This document shows, piece by piece, positions 42,201 through 50,720 of a DNA stretch of 64,000 nt (the stretch's first letter is position 1; each line of letters begins with the position of its first letter). The position numbers were made by a program, and so were the translations under genes. This DNA comes from Streptomyces griseoviridis (lineage in GTDB: Bacteria > Actinomycetota > Actinomycetes > Streptomycetales > Streptomycetaceae). The notes below the pieces were generated by a model that saw only the letters and a program-made list of their open reading frames with translations, did no database searches and was not told the DNA's origin. The stretch is from assembly GCA_014649155.1 (NCBI GenBank), contig BMSM01000011.1, positions 62,001-126,000 on the forward strand, in the 5' to 3' direction.

Positions 42201-44414
42201 TCACCCCTTTTCCAGGTACTGCTCCCGCTCCTCGTCCAAGAGGGCGTCCAGGGCCGTGCGCAGGCCGGGGAGGGTCGTCAGTTCCGGGTCGGCCGCCACC
42301 AGCGCCGCCGCCTCCTGTCTCGCCTCCGCGATGATCTCCTCGTCCTCGATGACGGCCAGGACCCGCAGGGAGGTGCGGGCGCCGGACTGGGCCTGGCCGA
42401 GGACGTCGCCCTCGCGGCGCTGTTCGAGGTCGATGCGGGACAGCTCGAAGCCGTCCAGGGTGGAGGCGACGGCGTCGAGCCGCCGGCGGGCCGCGCTCGC
42501 CTCCGGCATCTCGGTGACCAGCAGGCAGAGTCCGGGCGCGGAGCCGCGGCCGACCCGGCCGCGCAGCTGGTGGAGCTGGGAGACGCCGAAGCGGTCCGCG
42601 TCCATGATCACCATGGCGGTGGCGTTGGGCACGTTGACCCCGACCTCGATGACGGTGGTGGCGACCAGGACGTCGGTGTCGCCCGCGGCGTAGCGGCGCA
42701 TGACGGCGTCCTTGTCGTCGGGGTGCATACGGCCGTGCAGCACCTCGACCGTGAGCCCGCTGAGCGGGCCCTTGGCGAGCTGGTCGGCGAGGTCGAGGAC
42801 GGCGAGCGGCGGGCGTCTGTCCCCGTCGTCCCGGGGCGTGCCCTTGCCCTTCCTGGGGGCGTCCTCCTCGTCGCCGATGCGGGGGCAGACGACGTAGGCC
42901 TGGTGGCCGTTCTCCACCTCCTCGCGGACCCGTTCCCAGGCGCGGGCGAGGAAGTGGGGTTTGTCGGCGGCCGGGACGACATGGCTGGCGATGGGTGAGC
43001 GGCCCGCGGGGAGCTGGTCCAGGACGGAGGTCTCCAGGTCGCCGAAGACGGTCATGGCGACCGTGCGCGGAATGGGCGTGGCGGTCATGACGAGGAGGTG
43101 GGGCGGCTGCTTGCCCTTGCCGCGCAGGGCGTCGCGCTGCTCGACGCCGAACCGGTGCTGCTCGTCGACGACGACCAGGCCCAGGTCGTGGAACTGGACC
43201 TTGTCCTCGATGAGCGCGTGGGTGCCGATGACGATGCCGGCCTCGCCGGTGGCCAGGTCGAGCATGGCCCGGCGGCGGGCGGCGGTGCCCATCGAGCCGG
43301 TCAGCAGCACGACCTTGGTGGCGTGCTCGGTGCCGCCCAGCATGCCGCCTTCGGCCAGCTCGCCCATCATCTCCACGACCGACCGGTGGTGCTGCTGGGC
43401 CAGCACCTCGGTGGGCGCGAGCATCGCCGCCTGTCCCCCGGCGTCCACGACGGCGAGCATGGCGCGCAGGGCCACCAGTGTCTTTCCCGAACCGACCTCG
43501 CCCTGGAGGAGCCGGTGCATCGGGTGGTCGGTGGCGAGGTCGTCGAAGATCTCGCGGGAGACCTTCCGCTGGCCCTCGGTGAGGGTGAAGGGCAGGCGGT
43601 CGTCGAAGGCGGTCAGCAGGCCGTCGGGCCGGGGCCTGCGGGGGACGGCGGCGAGCTGGGTCTCGGCGTGGCGGCGGCGGGCGAGGGCGACCTGGAGGAC
43701 GAACGCCTCGTCCCACTTCAGGCGGGCGCGCGCGGCGGCGACGTCGGCCTGGGTGTGCGGGCGGTGGATCTTGAGCAGGGCCTCGGGGAGGGAGACCAGG
43801 CCGCGTCCCTCGCGCAGTGACCCGGGGAGCGGGTCGACGGCCTCCTGGGCGGCGGGCAGCACCGTCTGGATCGCCTTGGCGAGCTTCCAGGACTCCAGTT
43901 TGGCGGTGGCGGGGTAGAGCGGGATGAGGGCGCCGGCCCAGCTCTCCACCGTCTCCTCGCTGTCGCCGCGCAGCAGTTCGTAGGCGGGGTGGGCCAGTTG
44001 CAGTTTCCGGTTGAAGACGGAGACCTTGCCGGAGAACATCGCGCGGGTGCCCGGCAGGAGTTCCTTGTGGGGCTTGTGGACGCCGTTCCCGAAGAAGACC
44101 AGTTGCAGCCGGCCGCTGCCGTCGGTGATCGTCACCTCCAGCCGCTGGCCCTTGCCGCGCGGGGCCTTCGACGAGGCGAAGGTGTGCAGGCGGGCGTCGG
44201 CGACCTGGGCGACCACCGTGACGTGCTCGTCCATGGGGAGGTCGGCGAGGTGGGTGAGCTGGCCGCGCTCCTCGTATCTGCGCGGATAGTGGTGGAGGAG
44301 GTCGCCGACGGTGTGCAGGCCGAGGTGCTCGGCCATCACCTTCGCGGTGGCGGGGCCGAGCACCGACTTCAGGGACTGATGCAGCGGTTCTTGCGATGCG
44401 GGCACGAGATCCAT
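42201..44414 (-). CDS. recG: ATP-dependent DNA helicase RecG
   Basis: A branched-DNA translocase that rescues stalled forks. It is 737 residues with an N-terminal OB/wedge domain (HLADLPMDEHVTVVAQVADA), Walker A in LLQGEVGSGKTLVALRAM, DEQH box VVVDEQHRFGVEQRD, MTATPIPRTVAM, and C-terminal motifs (TTVIEVGVNVPNATAMVIMD, HQLRGRVGRGS). ATG 44414 has no strong ribosome binding site; in-frame GTG codons just upstream are possible. Immediately upstream is a 21-bp tandem repeat tract (44458-44543). Confidence 0.96.
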   Translation of the reverse strand: MDLVPASQEPLHQSLKSVLGPATAKVMAEHLGLHTVGDLLHHYPRRYEERGQLTHLADLPMDEHVTVVAQVADARLHTFASSKAPRGKGQRLEVTITDGSGRLQLVFFGNGVHKPHKELLPGTRAMFSGKVSVFNRKLQLAHPAYELLRGDSEETVESWAGALIPLYPATAKLESWKLAKAIQTVLPAAQEAVDPLPGSLREGRGLVSLPEALLKIHRPHTQADVAAARARLKWDEAFVLQVALARRRHAETQLAAVPRRPRPDGLLTAFDDRLPFTLTEGQRKVSREIFDDLATDHPMHRLLQGEVGSGKTLVALRAMLAVVDAGGQAAMLAPTEVLAQQHHRSVVEMMGELAEGGMLGGTEHATKVVLLTGSMGTAARRRAMLDLATGEAGIVIGTHALIEDKVQFHDLGLVVVDEQHRFGVEQRDALRGKGKQPPHLLVMTATPIPRTVAMTVFGDLETSVLDQLPAGRSPIASHVVPAADKPHFLARAWERVREEVENGHQAYVVCPRIGDEEDAPRKGKGTPRDDGDRRPPLAVLDLADQLAKGPLSGLTVEVLHGRMHPDDKDAVMRRYAAGDTDVLVATTVIEVGVNVPNATAMVIMDADRFGVSQLHQLRGRVGRGSAPGLCLLVTEMPEASAARRRLDAVASTLDGFELSRIDLEQRREGDVLGQAQSGARTSLRVLAVIEDEEIIAEARQEAAALVAADPELTTLPGLRTALDALLDEEREQYLEKG

Positions 44415-44457
44415 TGCACACCACGCCACTGACAATGGCCGCGCGCGGCCCGGGGAA

Positions 44458-44543
44458 GGCCGGGAGAAAGCTCCGGGGACGGCCGGGAGAAAGTTCGAGA
44501 CGGCCGGGAGAAAGCCCGGGACGGCCGGGAGAAGGCCCGGTGA
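44458..44543. repeat. four tandem 21-23-bp repeats upstream of recG
   Basis: Units begin GGCCGGGAGAAAG at 44458, 44481, 44502 and (as GGCCGGGAGAAGG) 44523, with lengths of 23, 21, 21 and 21 bp. They lie in the gap between the DhaL-domain gene and recG, 44 to 129 bp before the recG start. Confidence 0.8.
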
Positions 44544-44548
44544 GCGCC

Positions 44549-46225
44549 CTACTCCACGCCGATGAGCAGCAGCGAGCCCTGCCGCCCGCCCCGGTAGACC
44601 ACCGTGTCCACGGCGAGGTACGCCTCCCTGACCCGCGTCCGCAGGCGGTCGGCGATGTCCTCGGGGGCGTCGTCGCCCAGGACCAGGGTGACCAGTTCGC
44701 CGCCGGCCGCGAGCATCCGGTCCAGGACGGCCCGGGCGGTGGCCGCCACGTCGGAGCCGATCACCGCGACGTCCCCGTCGACCAGTCCGAGGACGTCGCC
44801 GGCCTGGCAGATGCCGGCCGTGGTCCACGACTGGCGTTCGGCGACGGTGACCTCGGCGTAGCGGGTGGCGCCGGCCGCGGAGGTCATGGCCACCACGTCC
44901 TCGTCGAAGCGCCGGCCGGGCTCGTGCACGGCGAGCGCGGCGATGCCCTGCACCGCGGAGCGGGTGGGGATGAGGGCGACCCGGACCCCGGCCTGCCGGG
45001 CCTGGTCGGCGGCCGCGGCGGCGGTCTGGCGCAGTTCGGCGTCGTTGGGCAGCAGTACGACCTCGCGCGCGTGGGCGCGACGGACCGCCTCGGCCAGTTC
45101 GGCGCTGGCGGGCGGCTCCCCGGGGCGGGCCAGCACGGTGGTGGCCCCGGCCTCCGCGCAGAGCCCGGCCAGCCCCTCTCCGGGCACGACGGCCACCACG
45201 GCCCGCTGGACCCTTTCGCGGGGCGGGCGCCCGGCGCCGCCGGTGTGCGCGTCGCCCTGCCCGAAGTGGGTGATGCGGATGCGGTACGGCCGGCCCGCCT
45301 CGACGCCCGCCTCGACGGCGGCCCCGGCGTCGTCCACGTGCACGTGGACGTTCCACAGCCCGTCGCCGCCGACCACCACCAGGGAGTCGCCGAGGGCGTC
45401 CAGCCGCCGCCGCAGCCGGGCCACGGCCGGTTCCCCGGCCTCCAGGAGGTAGATCACCTCGAAGGCGGGGCCGCCCTCGCCGGGCGGGCACTCGCCGGCG
45501 TCCGCGCCCTCCGCCGCTTCCTCCGGTACGCGCGCGTGCTCCACTTCGGCCTCGGCCGGGAGCGCCGGGGCCGTCTCCCCGGTGAGCGTCTCCACGAGGG
45601 CCCCGAGCACCGTGACCAGGCCGTGTCCGCCGGCGTCGACCACACCGGCCCGCTCCAGGGCGGGCAGTTGCCCCGGGGTCGCGGCGAGCGCCGTGCGGGC
45701 ACCCTCGTAGGCGGCCCGGGCCACGGCGTCGCAGCCGCCCTCGACGCGGCCGGCCGCGTCGGCGGCGGCCGAGGCCACGGTGAGGACGGTGCCCTCGACG
45801 GGGTGGGCGACGGCCTGCCGGGCGGAGTCGGCCGCGTGCCGCAGGGCGCGCCGCAGCCCCGGTCCCCCGGTGTCCCGCTCGCCCCGCTCCTCCGCCGCCA
45901 GCACCTGGGCCATGCCGCGCAGCAGCTGCGCCAGGATCGTCCCCGAGTTGCCGCGCGCGCCGATCAGCGCGCCGTGCGCCATCGCCCGTATCGCCTCGGC
46001 GAGCGAGGGAGCGGTGCCGGTGTGGCCGGCCTCGTGCCCCGAGAAGACGGCCTCCACGGCCGCCGCCGCCGATTCCAGCGTCAGGTACAGATTGGTGCCG
46101 GTGTCCCCGTCCGCGACCGGATAGACGTTGATCGCGTCGATCTCCTCGCGCGCCCGTCCCAGCGCGCTCAGCGCCCGACCGCACCAGACGCGCACCGCCG
46201 GGGCGTCGAAGAACCTCTGCGGCAC
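44549..46225 (-). CDS. DhaL-domain protein, fatty acid kinase FakA/YloV family
   Basis: A 558-residue protein. The N-terminal DhaL (Dak2) kinase domain has the ATP-binding INVYPVADGDTGTNLYLTLE and GALIGARGNSGTILAQLLRG, plus GVVDAGGHGLVTVLGALVET. A middle region contains HVHVDDAGAAVEAGVEAGRP, and the C-terminus a DegV-binding-like domain (LPNDAELRQTAAAAADQARQ). This is the FakA/YloV architecture, the kinase that phosphorylates DegV-bound fatty acids in Gram-positives. GTG 46225 is supported by GGAGG 6 nt upstream. It lies upstream of recG, as commonly seen. No FakB is in the window. Confidence 0.86.
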   Translation of the reverse strand: MPQRFFDAPAVRVWCGRALSALGRAREEIDAINVYPVADGDTGTNLYLTLESAAAAVEAVFSGHEAGHTGTAPSLAEAIRAMAHGALIGARGNSGTILAQLLRGMAQVLAAEERGERDTGGPGLRRALRHAADSARQAVAHPVEGTVLTVASAAADAAGRVEGGCDAVARAAYEGARTALAATPGQLPALERAGVVDAGGHGLVTVLGALVETLTGETAPALPAEAEVEHARVPEEAAEGADAGECPPGEGGPAFEVIYLLEAGEPAVARLRRRLDALGDSLVVVGGDGLWNVHVHVDDAGAAVEAGVEAGRPYRIRITHFGQGDAHTGGAGRPPRERVQRAVVAVVPGEGLAGLCAEAGATTVLARPGEPPASAELAEAVRRAHAREVVLLPNDAELRQTAAAAADQARQAGVRVALIPTRSAVQGIAALAVHEPGRRFDEDVVAMTSAAGATRYAEVTVAERQSWTTAGICQAGDVLGLVDGDVAVIGSDVAATARAVLDRMLAAGGELVTLVLGDDAPEDIADRLRTRVREAYLAVDTVVYRGGRQGSLLLIGVE

Positions 46226-46378
46226 CTGCGCCTCCCTGAGCTGCTGGACGTGGCACGCAGCGTAGACCCCGGGCGTGGCGCCCACCGGAAGAGGGCCGGG
46301 ACGGAGCCGGGGACAGGGCCCCTGAGCTGCCATGGTAGTTTCGTTGTACGGACGCAGTCGTTGTATGCTGCTCCGGTT

Positions 46379-46396
46379 GCCCGATCCTGATCGGGC
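46379..46396. promoter_or_regulatory. 18-bp palindrome in the rpmB promoter region
   Basis: GCCCGATCCTGATCGGGC: 8-bp arms around CT, 116-133 bp upstream of the rpmB start, just downstream of a possible -10 hexamer TATGCT. Its function is unknown. Confidence 0.35.
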
Positions 46397-46456
46397 CATT
46401 CCCCCCTGGCAACGCCACTCAGATCGCGGCCGCTTCCCCGGAAGCCCCGAGTTCTC

Positions 46457-46476
46457 GACCCCGGCATGCCGGGGTC
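46457..46476. promoter_or_regulatory. 20-bp perfect palindrome in the rpmB leader
   Basis: GACCCCGGCATGCCGGGGTC is a perfect palindrome, 36 bp upstream of the rpmB start codon. As RNA it would form an 8-bp stem closed by CATG. It may be a leader hairpin affecting rpmB expression or a DNA-binding site. Confidence 0.45.
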
Positions 46477-46511
46477 AACCGTAAGTGCATCTGAAGTCTT
46501 TGGAGTGACCC

Positions 46512-46697
46512 GTGGCTGCCAACTGCGACGTCTGCGGCAAGGGGCCGGGCTTCGGCAACAACATCTCGCACTCGCACCGCCGTACGCCCCGTCGCTGGAA
46601 CCCGAACATCCAGCGTGTGCGTACCGTGGTCGGCGGGACGCCGAAGCGCGTGAACGCTTGCACCTCGTGCATCAAGGCCGGCAAGGTCTCGCGCTGA
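46512..46697 (+). CDS. rpmB: 50S ribosomal protein L28
   Basis: A 61-residue L28 with a zinc-type cysteine quartet: CDVCGK at 5-10 and CTSCIK near 50-55, so it is the zinc-containing paralogue. It begins AANCDVCGKGPGFGNNISHS and keeps HRRTPRRWNPNIQ. GTG 46512 starts the gene, preceded by a structured leader. A strong terminator follows at 46734-46773. It stands alone on the plus strand. Confidence 0.97.
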   Translation: MAANCDVCGKGPGFGNNISHSHRRTPRRWNPNIQRVRTVVGGTPKRVNACTSCIKAGKVSR

Positions 46698-46733
46698 CGC
46701 TCAGCACCAGCGCGCGGCCACTGTCGGTTCGCT

Positions 46734-46773
46734 GCGAAAAGCCGGTCCACCTCACGGTGGGCCGGCTTTTCGC
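46734..46773 (+). terminator. bidirectional terminator between rpmB and thiD
   Basis: An 18-bp stem with one G-T wobble and a TCAC loop begins 37 bp past rpmB. Read rightward, the right arm contains CTTTTCGCC, giving a partial T-run; the opposite strand also has AAAA/TTTT, so thiD may use it too. Confidence 0.85.
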
Positions 46774-46782
46774 CGTACGCCC

Positions 46783-47580
46783 TCAGGTCCGGCGCCGCAG
46801 CGCCCACCCGTGATCCACCGGCCCGATCCCTCCGCCGAGCGGGAACCCGGCCGCGATCGCCCCGGTGACGTACTCCTTGGCCGCCGTCACCGCCGCCGGC
46901 ACGGACAGGCCGTGCGCCAGGTGCGCGGCGATCGCCGAGGCGAGGGTGCAGCCGGTGCCGTGGGTGTGCCGGTTGTCGTGGCGCGGGGCGCGCAGCCAGT
47001 GCTCCTCCGAGCCGTCGGTGAGCAGATCGACCGCTTCCCCCGGCAGGTGCCCGCCCTTGATCAGCGCCCAGCGCGGCCCGAACTCCAGCAGCGCCCCGGC
47101 GGCCCGGCGCAGATCGCCCTCCGCCGTGACCTGCACGCCGGTGATCTGCGCCACCTCGTCCAGGTTCGGGGTGGCGACGGTGGCGACCGGCAGCAGCCTG
47201 GTGCGTACGGAGTCCAGGGCGGAGGCGGCCAGCAGCGCGTCCCCGTGCTTGGAGACGCCGACCGGGTCGACCACCGCGGGGGCGTCCGTGCCGGAGATCA
47301 GCTCGGCGACGGTCTCGACCAGTTCCGCCGAGGCCAGCATGCCGGTCTTGACCGCCTGGACGCCGATGTCGTCGACGACGCTGCGGTACTGCGCCCGGAC
47401 CGCCTCGGCGGGCAGTTCCCAGGCGCCCTGCACCCCGAGGGAGTTCTGCGCGGTCACCGCGGTGAGCACGCTCATCCCGTGGGTGCCGAGCGCGAGCATC
47501 GTCTTCAGGTCGGCCTGCACGCCGGCGCCGCCGCCGGAGTCGGAGCCGGCGACCGTGAGGACCCTGGGCGGCGCGCTCAT
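46783..47580 (-). CDS. thiD: hydroxymethylpyrimidine/phosphomethylpyrimidine kinase ThiD
   Basis: This enzyme phosphorylates hydroxymethylpyrimidine twice in thiamine synthesis. The 265-residue ribokinase-fold protein has TVAGSDSGGGAGVQADLKTM, VVDPVGVSKHGDALL and the ATP-anion motif HTHGTGCTLASAIAAHLA. ATG 47580 overlaps the thiL stop by 4 bp (ATGA). No TPP riboswitch is visible in the 179-bp region upstream of thiL. Confidence 0.95.
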   Translation of the reverse strand: MSAPPRVLTVAGSDSGGGAGVQADLKTMLALGTHGMSVLTAVTAQNSLGVQGAWELPAEAVRAQYRSVVDDIGVQAVKTGMLASAELVETVAELISGTDAPAVVDPVGVSKHGDALLAASALDSVRTRLLPVATVATPNLDEVAQITGVQVTAEGDLRRAAGALLEFGPRWALIKGGHLPGEAVDLLTDGSEEHWLRAPRHDNRHTHGTGCTLASAIAAHLAHGLSVPAAVTAAKEYVTGAIAAGFPLGGGIGPVDHGWALRRRT

Positions 47581-48545
47581 CCCTCGATCTCCCCGCCGAA
47601 GTGGTCCCAGCCGCCGCTGCTGGTCCAGGGCGCCCCGTCGACGGTGACCTGGGGCAGCGCCGAGGGGTGCAGGACCTCGCCGATGACCTTCCAGCGGGCG
47701 GGCAGCTTCACGTCCGGCGGGAAGGTCGCCACGATCGCGTGGTCCTCTCCCCCGGTCAGCACCCACTGGAGCGGGTCGACGCCGACGGCCTGGCCGATGT
47801 CGTTCATCTGGGACGGGATGTCGATCTGCGCGGAGCGGATGTCGATGCGGACCTTGCTGGCCTCCGCGATGTGCCCGAGGTCCGCGATCAGCCCGTCGCT
47901 GACGTCGCACATCGCGCTCGCCCCGAGCCCGGCGGCGGCCGGCCCCGCGTGGTACGGCGGCTCCGGCCGCCGGTGGGCCTCCACGAAGGCGCGCGGCGAG
48001 CGGAACCCCCGGGAGAGCACGGCGAACCCGGCCGCGGACCAGCCGAGCCAGCCGATCACCGCGACCAGGTCGCCGGGGCGGGCGCCGGCCCGGGTCACCG
48101 GTTCCTGGCCGCGCAGGTCGCCGAGGGCGGTGACGGACACGGTGATGGTGTCGCCGCCCACCACGTCACCGCCGACCACGGCGGCACCGGCGACCTGGCA
48201 CTCGTCGCGCAGCCCGTCCATCAGCTCGGTCGGCCAGGTCACGGGGCATTCGGCGGGGACGACCAGGCCGAGCAGCAGCGCGGTCGGCACGGCCCCCATG
48301 GCGGCGATGTCGGCGAGGTTCTGGGCGGCGGCCTTGCGGCCGACGTCGTAGGCGGTGGACCAGTCACGGCGGAAGTGCCGGCCCTCCACGAGTATGTCGG
48401 TGGTGGCCACCACCCGCCGGTCGGGCGCGGCGACCACCGCGGCGTCGTCGCCGGGGCCGATCCGGACCGCCGGGGTGGTGGTGAGACGGGAGGTGAGCTC
48501 CCTGATGAGCCCGAACTCCCCGAGCTCACCAACAGTGCCCTTCAT
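47577..48545 (-). CDS. thiL: thiamine-monophosphate kinase ThiL
   Basis: This enzyme makes thiamine diphosphate from thiamine phosphate. It is 322 residues with the PurM/ThiL-type IGPGDDAAVVAAPDRRVVAT, NLADIAAMGAVPTALLLGL, GGDVVGGDTITVSVTALGD and CDVSDGLIADLGHIA metal/ATP segments. ATG 48545 opens the gene, divergent from the Lrp-type domain gene. Together with thiD it forms a two-gene salvage/end-step unit. Confidence 0.95.
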   Translation of the reverse strand: MKGTVGELGEFGLIRELTSRLTTTPAVRIGPGDDAAVVAAPDRRVVATTDILVEGRHFRRDWSTAYDVGRKAAAQNLADIAAMGAVPTALLLGLVVPAECPVTWPTELMDGLRDECQVAGAAVVGGDVVGGDTITVSVTALGDLRGQEPVTRAGARPGDLVAVIGWLGWSAAGFAVLSRGFRSPRAFVEAHRRPEPPYHAGPAAAGLGASAMCDVSDGLIADLGHIAEASKVRIDIRSAQIDIPSQMNDIGQAVGVDPLQWVLTGGEDHAIVATFPPDVKLPARWKVIGEVLHPSALPQVTVDGAPWTSSGGWDHFGGEIEG

Positions 48546-48724
48546 GCCCTACTCCCCTTCCGTCCCGGTCCGTGCCCGGTCGCGCGTCGTCTGTGTGTAC
48601 CAGGGTGCCCGGGGTGCTCCGGCACGCGGGGCCGTGCCACGCGGGTCTCCCCGTGGCGCCGGACGACGCGATACCGTGGCGTTCCTTTTCCCCACATGAT
48701 CCTCGTGGCCGCCCTGGAGGTTCC

Positions 48725-48958
48725 GTGGTACAGGCGTACATCCTGATCCAGACGGAGGTCGGCAAGGCGTCGTCCGTCGCCGGCACGATCAGCAGACTGC
48801 CGGGGGTGATCCAGGCCGAGGACGTGACCGGGCCGTACGACGTGATCGTGCGGGCGCAGGCCGACACCGTCGACGAGCTGGGCCGCATGGTGGTCGCCGA
48901 GGTCCAGAAAGTGGACGGCATCACCCGCACCCTGACCTGCCCGGTCGTCCATCTGTAG
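48725..48958 (+). CDS. Lrp/AsnC ligand-binding (RAM) domain protein
   Basis: A stand-alone 77-residue RAM/ACT-like domain of the Lrp/AsnC family, without a DNA-binding domain. VQAYILIQTEVGKASSVAGT and GPYDVIVRAQADTVDELGRM followed by VDGITRTLTCPVVHL fit the ligand-sensing fold. GGAGG lies 5 nt before GTG 48725. Similar short proteins are common in actinobacteria; they may modulate full-length Lrp regulators or bind amino acids. Next to it, 14 bp downstream, is the DUF3515 lipoprotein gene. Confidence 0.88.
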   Translation: MVQAYILIQTEVGKASSVAGTISRLPGVIQAEDVTGPYDVIVRAQADTVDELGRMVVAEVQKVDGITRTLTCPVVHL

Positions 48959-48972
48959 TCCCCGTCTACCCT

Positions 48973-49479
48973 GTGCCGGTGAACTCCTCGCGTCACCGGC
49001 TCCTCGGTCTGCCCCTGCTCGTCCTGCTGACCGCCGTCGCGGGCTGCTCCGCGACGGACGACGGGCCCTCGGCGGCGGTTCCCAGCCCGGACGCGAAGGT
49101 GGTCGCGCTCTGCGAGGACCTGGACGAGGCCGTGCCGCCGAAGGTGGACGGCCTGAGCCGCAAGGACCCCGAGCCCGCCTCGAAGCTGACGGCGGGCTGG
49201 GGAAACCCGCTGATCATACTGCGCTGCGGTGTCGAACGGCCGCCGAAGATGGCCGACCCCGAGGTGGCCGAGGGCCGGGACGCGGACGCGGTGGCCGGCG
49301 GGGTGAACGGCGTGGACTGGCTGATGGAGAAGGAGGACGACGGGGCGTACCGGTTCACCACCGCCAACCGGGAGGCGTACGTCGAGGTCACCGTGCCCGC
49401 GGGCCGGGACAGCTCCAGCGTGCTGATCGACCTGGCCGCGGCCGTGAAAAAGGCGATCCCCGAAGGGATCGCCCTCTGA
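48973..49479 (+). CDS. DUF3515 lipoprotein
   Basis: A 168-residue DUF3515 protein with a lipoprotein signal: basic SSRHR, hydrophobic LLGLPLLVLLTAVAGC and lipobox VAGC. The mature part has LCEDLDEAVPPKVDGL and an RCGV cysteine that may pair with C47. Function unknown; actinobacterial lipoprotein near ddlA. Two in-frame GTG codons (48973 and 48979) are equally possible starts. It converges on ddlA with only 13 bp between stops. Confidence 0.88.
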   Translation: MPVNSSRHRLLGLPLLVLLTAVAGCSATDDGPSAAVPSPDAKVVALCEDLDEAVPPKVDGLSRKDPEPASKLTAGWGNPLIILRCGVERPPKMADPEVAEGRDADAVAGGVNGVDWLMEKEDDGAYRFTTANREAYVEVTVPAGRDSSSVLIDLAAAVKKAIPEGIAL

Positions 49480-49492
49480 CCCGCCCCCGCGG

Positions 49493-50650
49493 TCAGCGCA
49501 GTCCCGTCGGCCGGTTCAGCGCGGCCTGCACCAGGCGGTCCACCAGTTCGGGGTAGGAGACCCCGCTGGCCTGCCACATCTGCGGGTACATCGAGATCGG
49601 CGTGAAGCCGGGCAGGGTGTTGATCTCGTTGATGACGAACTCGCCGTCCTCGGTGAGGAAGAAGTCCGCGCGGACCAGTCCCTCGCAGGACGCCGCCTCG
49701 AACGCCTCGACCGCGAGCCGCCGCACCTCGGCCGTCTCCTCGTCGGTGAGCGGCGCGGGCACCAGACCGGGCGTGGAGTCGATGTACTTGGCCTCGAAGT
49801 CGTAGTAGGCGTGCGCGCTCGGCGGGGGGATCTCGGCGGGTACGGAGGCCCGCGGGCCGTCCTCGAACTCCAGCACCCCGCACTCGATCTCGCGGCCCGT
49901 GAGCGCGGCCTCGACCAGGATCTTCGGGTCGTGCCGGCGGGCCTCGGCGATCGCCTCGTCGAGCCCGGAGAGGCCGTCGACCTTGGTGATGCCGATCGAG
50001 GAACCCGCGCGGGCGGGCTTCACGAACAGCGGCCAGCCGTGCTCGCCGGCGAAGTCGACGATTCTCTGCCGGGCGGCGGGGGCGTCCCGCTCCCACTCGC
50101 GGGGCCGGATCACCATGTACGGGCCGACCTTGAGCCCGAAGGAGGTGAACACCCGCTTCATGTAGTCCTTGTCCTGGCCGACCGCCGAGGCGAGCACACC
50201 CGAGCCGACATAGGGCACACCGGACAGCTCCAGCAGGCCCTGGAGGGTGCCGTCCTCGCCGTAGGGGCCGTGCAGGACGGGGAAGACGACATCGACCTCG
50301 CCGAGGACCTTGGGCACCGAGCCCGGTTCGCTGTAGACGACCTCACGGCTGGCGGGATCGACGGAGAGCACCACGGCGCCCTCCACCGAGTCGGCGAGCT
50401 GCTCCACGCTGGGAGTGCGGCGGCCGGTGATCGCCATGCGTTCGGGCTCGTCCGCGGTGAGCGCCCAGCGGCCGTCGGTGGTGATGCCGATCGGCAGGAC
50501 GTCGTACTTCGTCCGGTCGATGGCGGCGAGGACGGCGCCGGCGGTCACCACGGAGATCCCGTGTTCGGAGCTGCGCCCGCCGAACACGACGGCCACCCGC
50601 GGCTTGCGCGGCGGCTGCTCGGGGCTCTGGGGGAGGTTCTCGGTGCTCAT
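49493..50650 (-). CDS. ddlA: D-alanine--D-alanine ligase
   Basis: This enzyme forms the D-Ala-D-Ala of peptidoglycan. It is 385 residues of ATP-grasp type: VAVVFGGRSSEHGISVVTAG, HGPYGEDGTLQGLLEL, FVKPARAGSSIGITKV, and the metal-binding VNEINTLPGFTPISMYPQMW (INEINTLPG here). A proline-rich N-terminal extension of about 16 residues is dispensable-looking. It follows gpsA by 70 bp in the plsC-gpsA-ddlA order. The substrate is assumed D-Ala; no vanX/vanH genes are near. Confidence 0.95.
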   Translation of the reverse strand: MSTENLPQSPEQPPRKPRVAVVFGGRSSEHGISVVTAGAVLAAIDRTKYDVLPIGITTDGRWALTADEPERMAITGRRTPSVEQLADSVEGAVVLSVDPASREVVYSEPGSVPKVLGEVDVVFPVLHGPYGEDGTLQGLLELSGVPYVGSGVLASAVGQDKDYMKRVFTSFGLKVGPYMVIRPREWERDAPAARQRIVDFAGEHGWPLFVKPARAGSSIGITKVDGLSGLDEAIAEARRHDPKILVEAALTGREIECGVLEFEDGPRASVPAEIPPPSAHAYYDFEAKYIDSTPGLVPAPLTDEETAEVRRLAVEAFEAASCEGLVRADFFLTEDGEFVINEINTLPGFTPISMYPQMWQASGVSYPELVDRLVQAALNRPTGLR

Positions 50651-50720
50651 ATCGCGTTGAGAGTACCCGCCCCCTGGGCGGCGTCACAGCGTCCGCCCCG
50701 GGCAAACGAGCGAGGGTGGC

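Noticed and set aside
44396..46390. A 664-codon plus-strand frame opposite the DhaL-domain gene
   Set aside because: It mirrors that gene and lacks any motif. The minus-strand frame has a clear ATP-binding DhaL signature and a ribosome binding site.
46783..48545. A TPP riboswitch controlling thiL-thiD
   Set aside because: I looked in the 179-bp upstream region for the conserved CTGAGA and related segments and did not see them.
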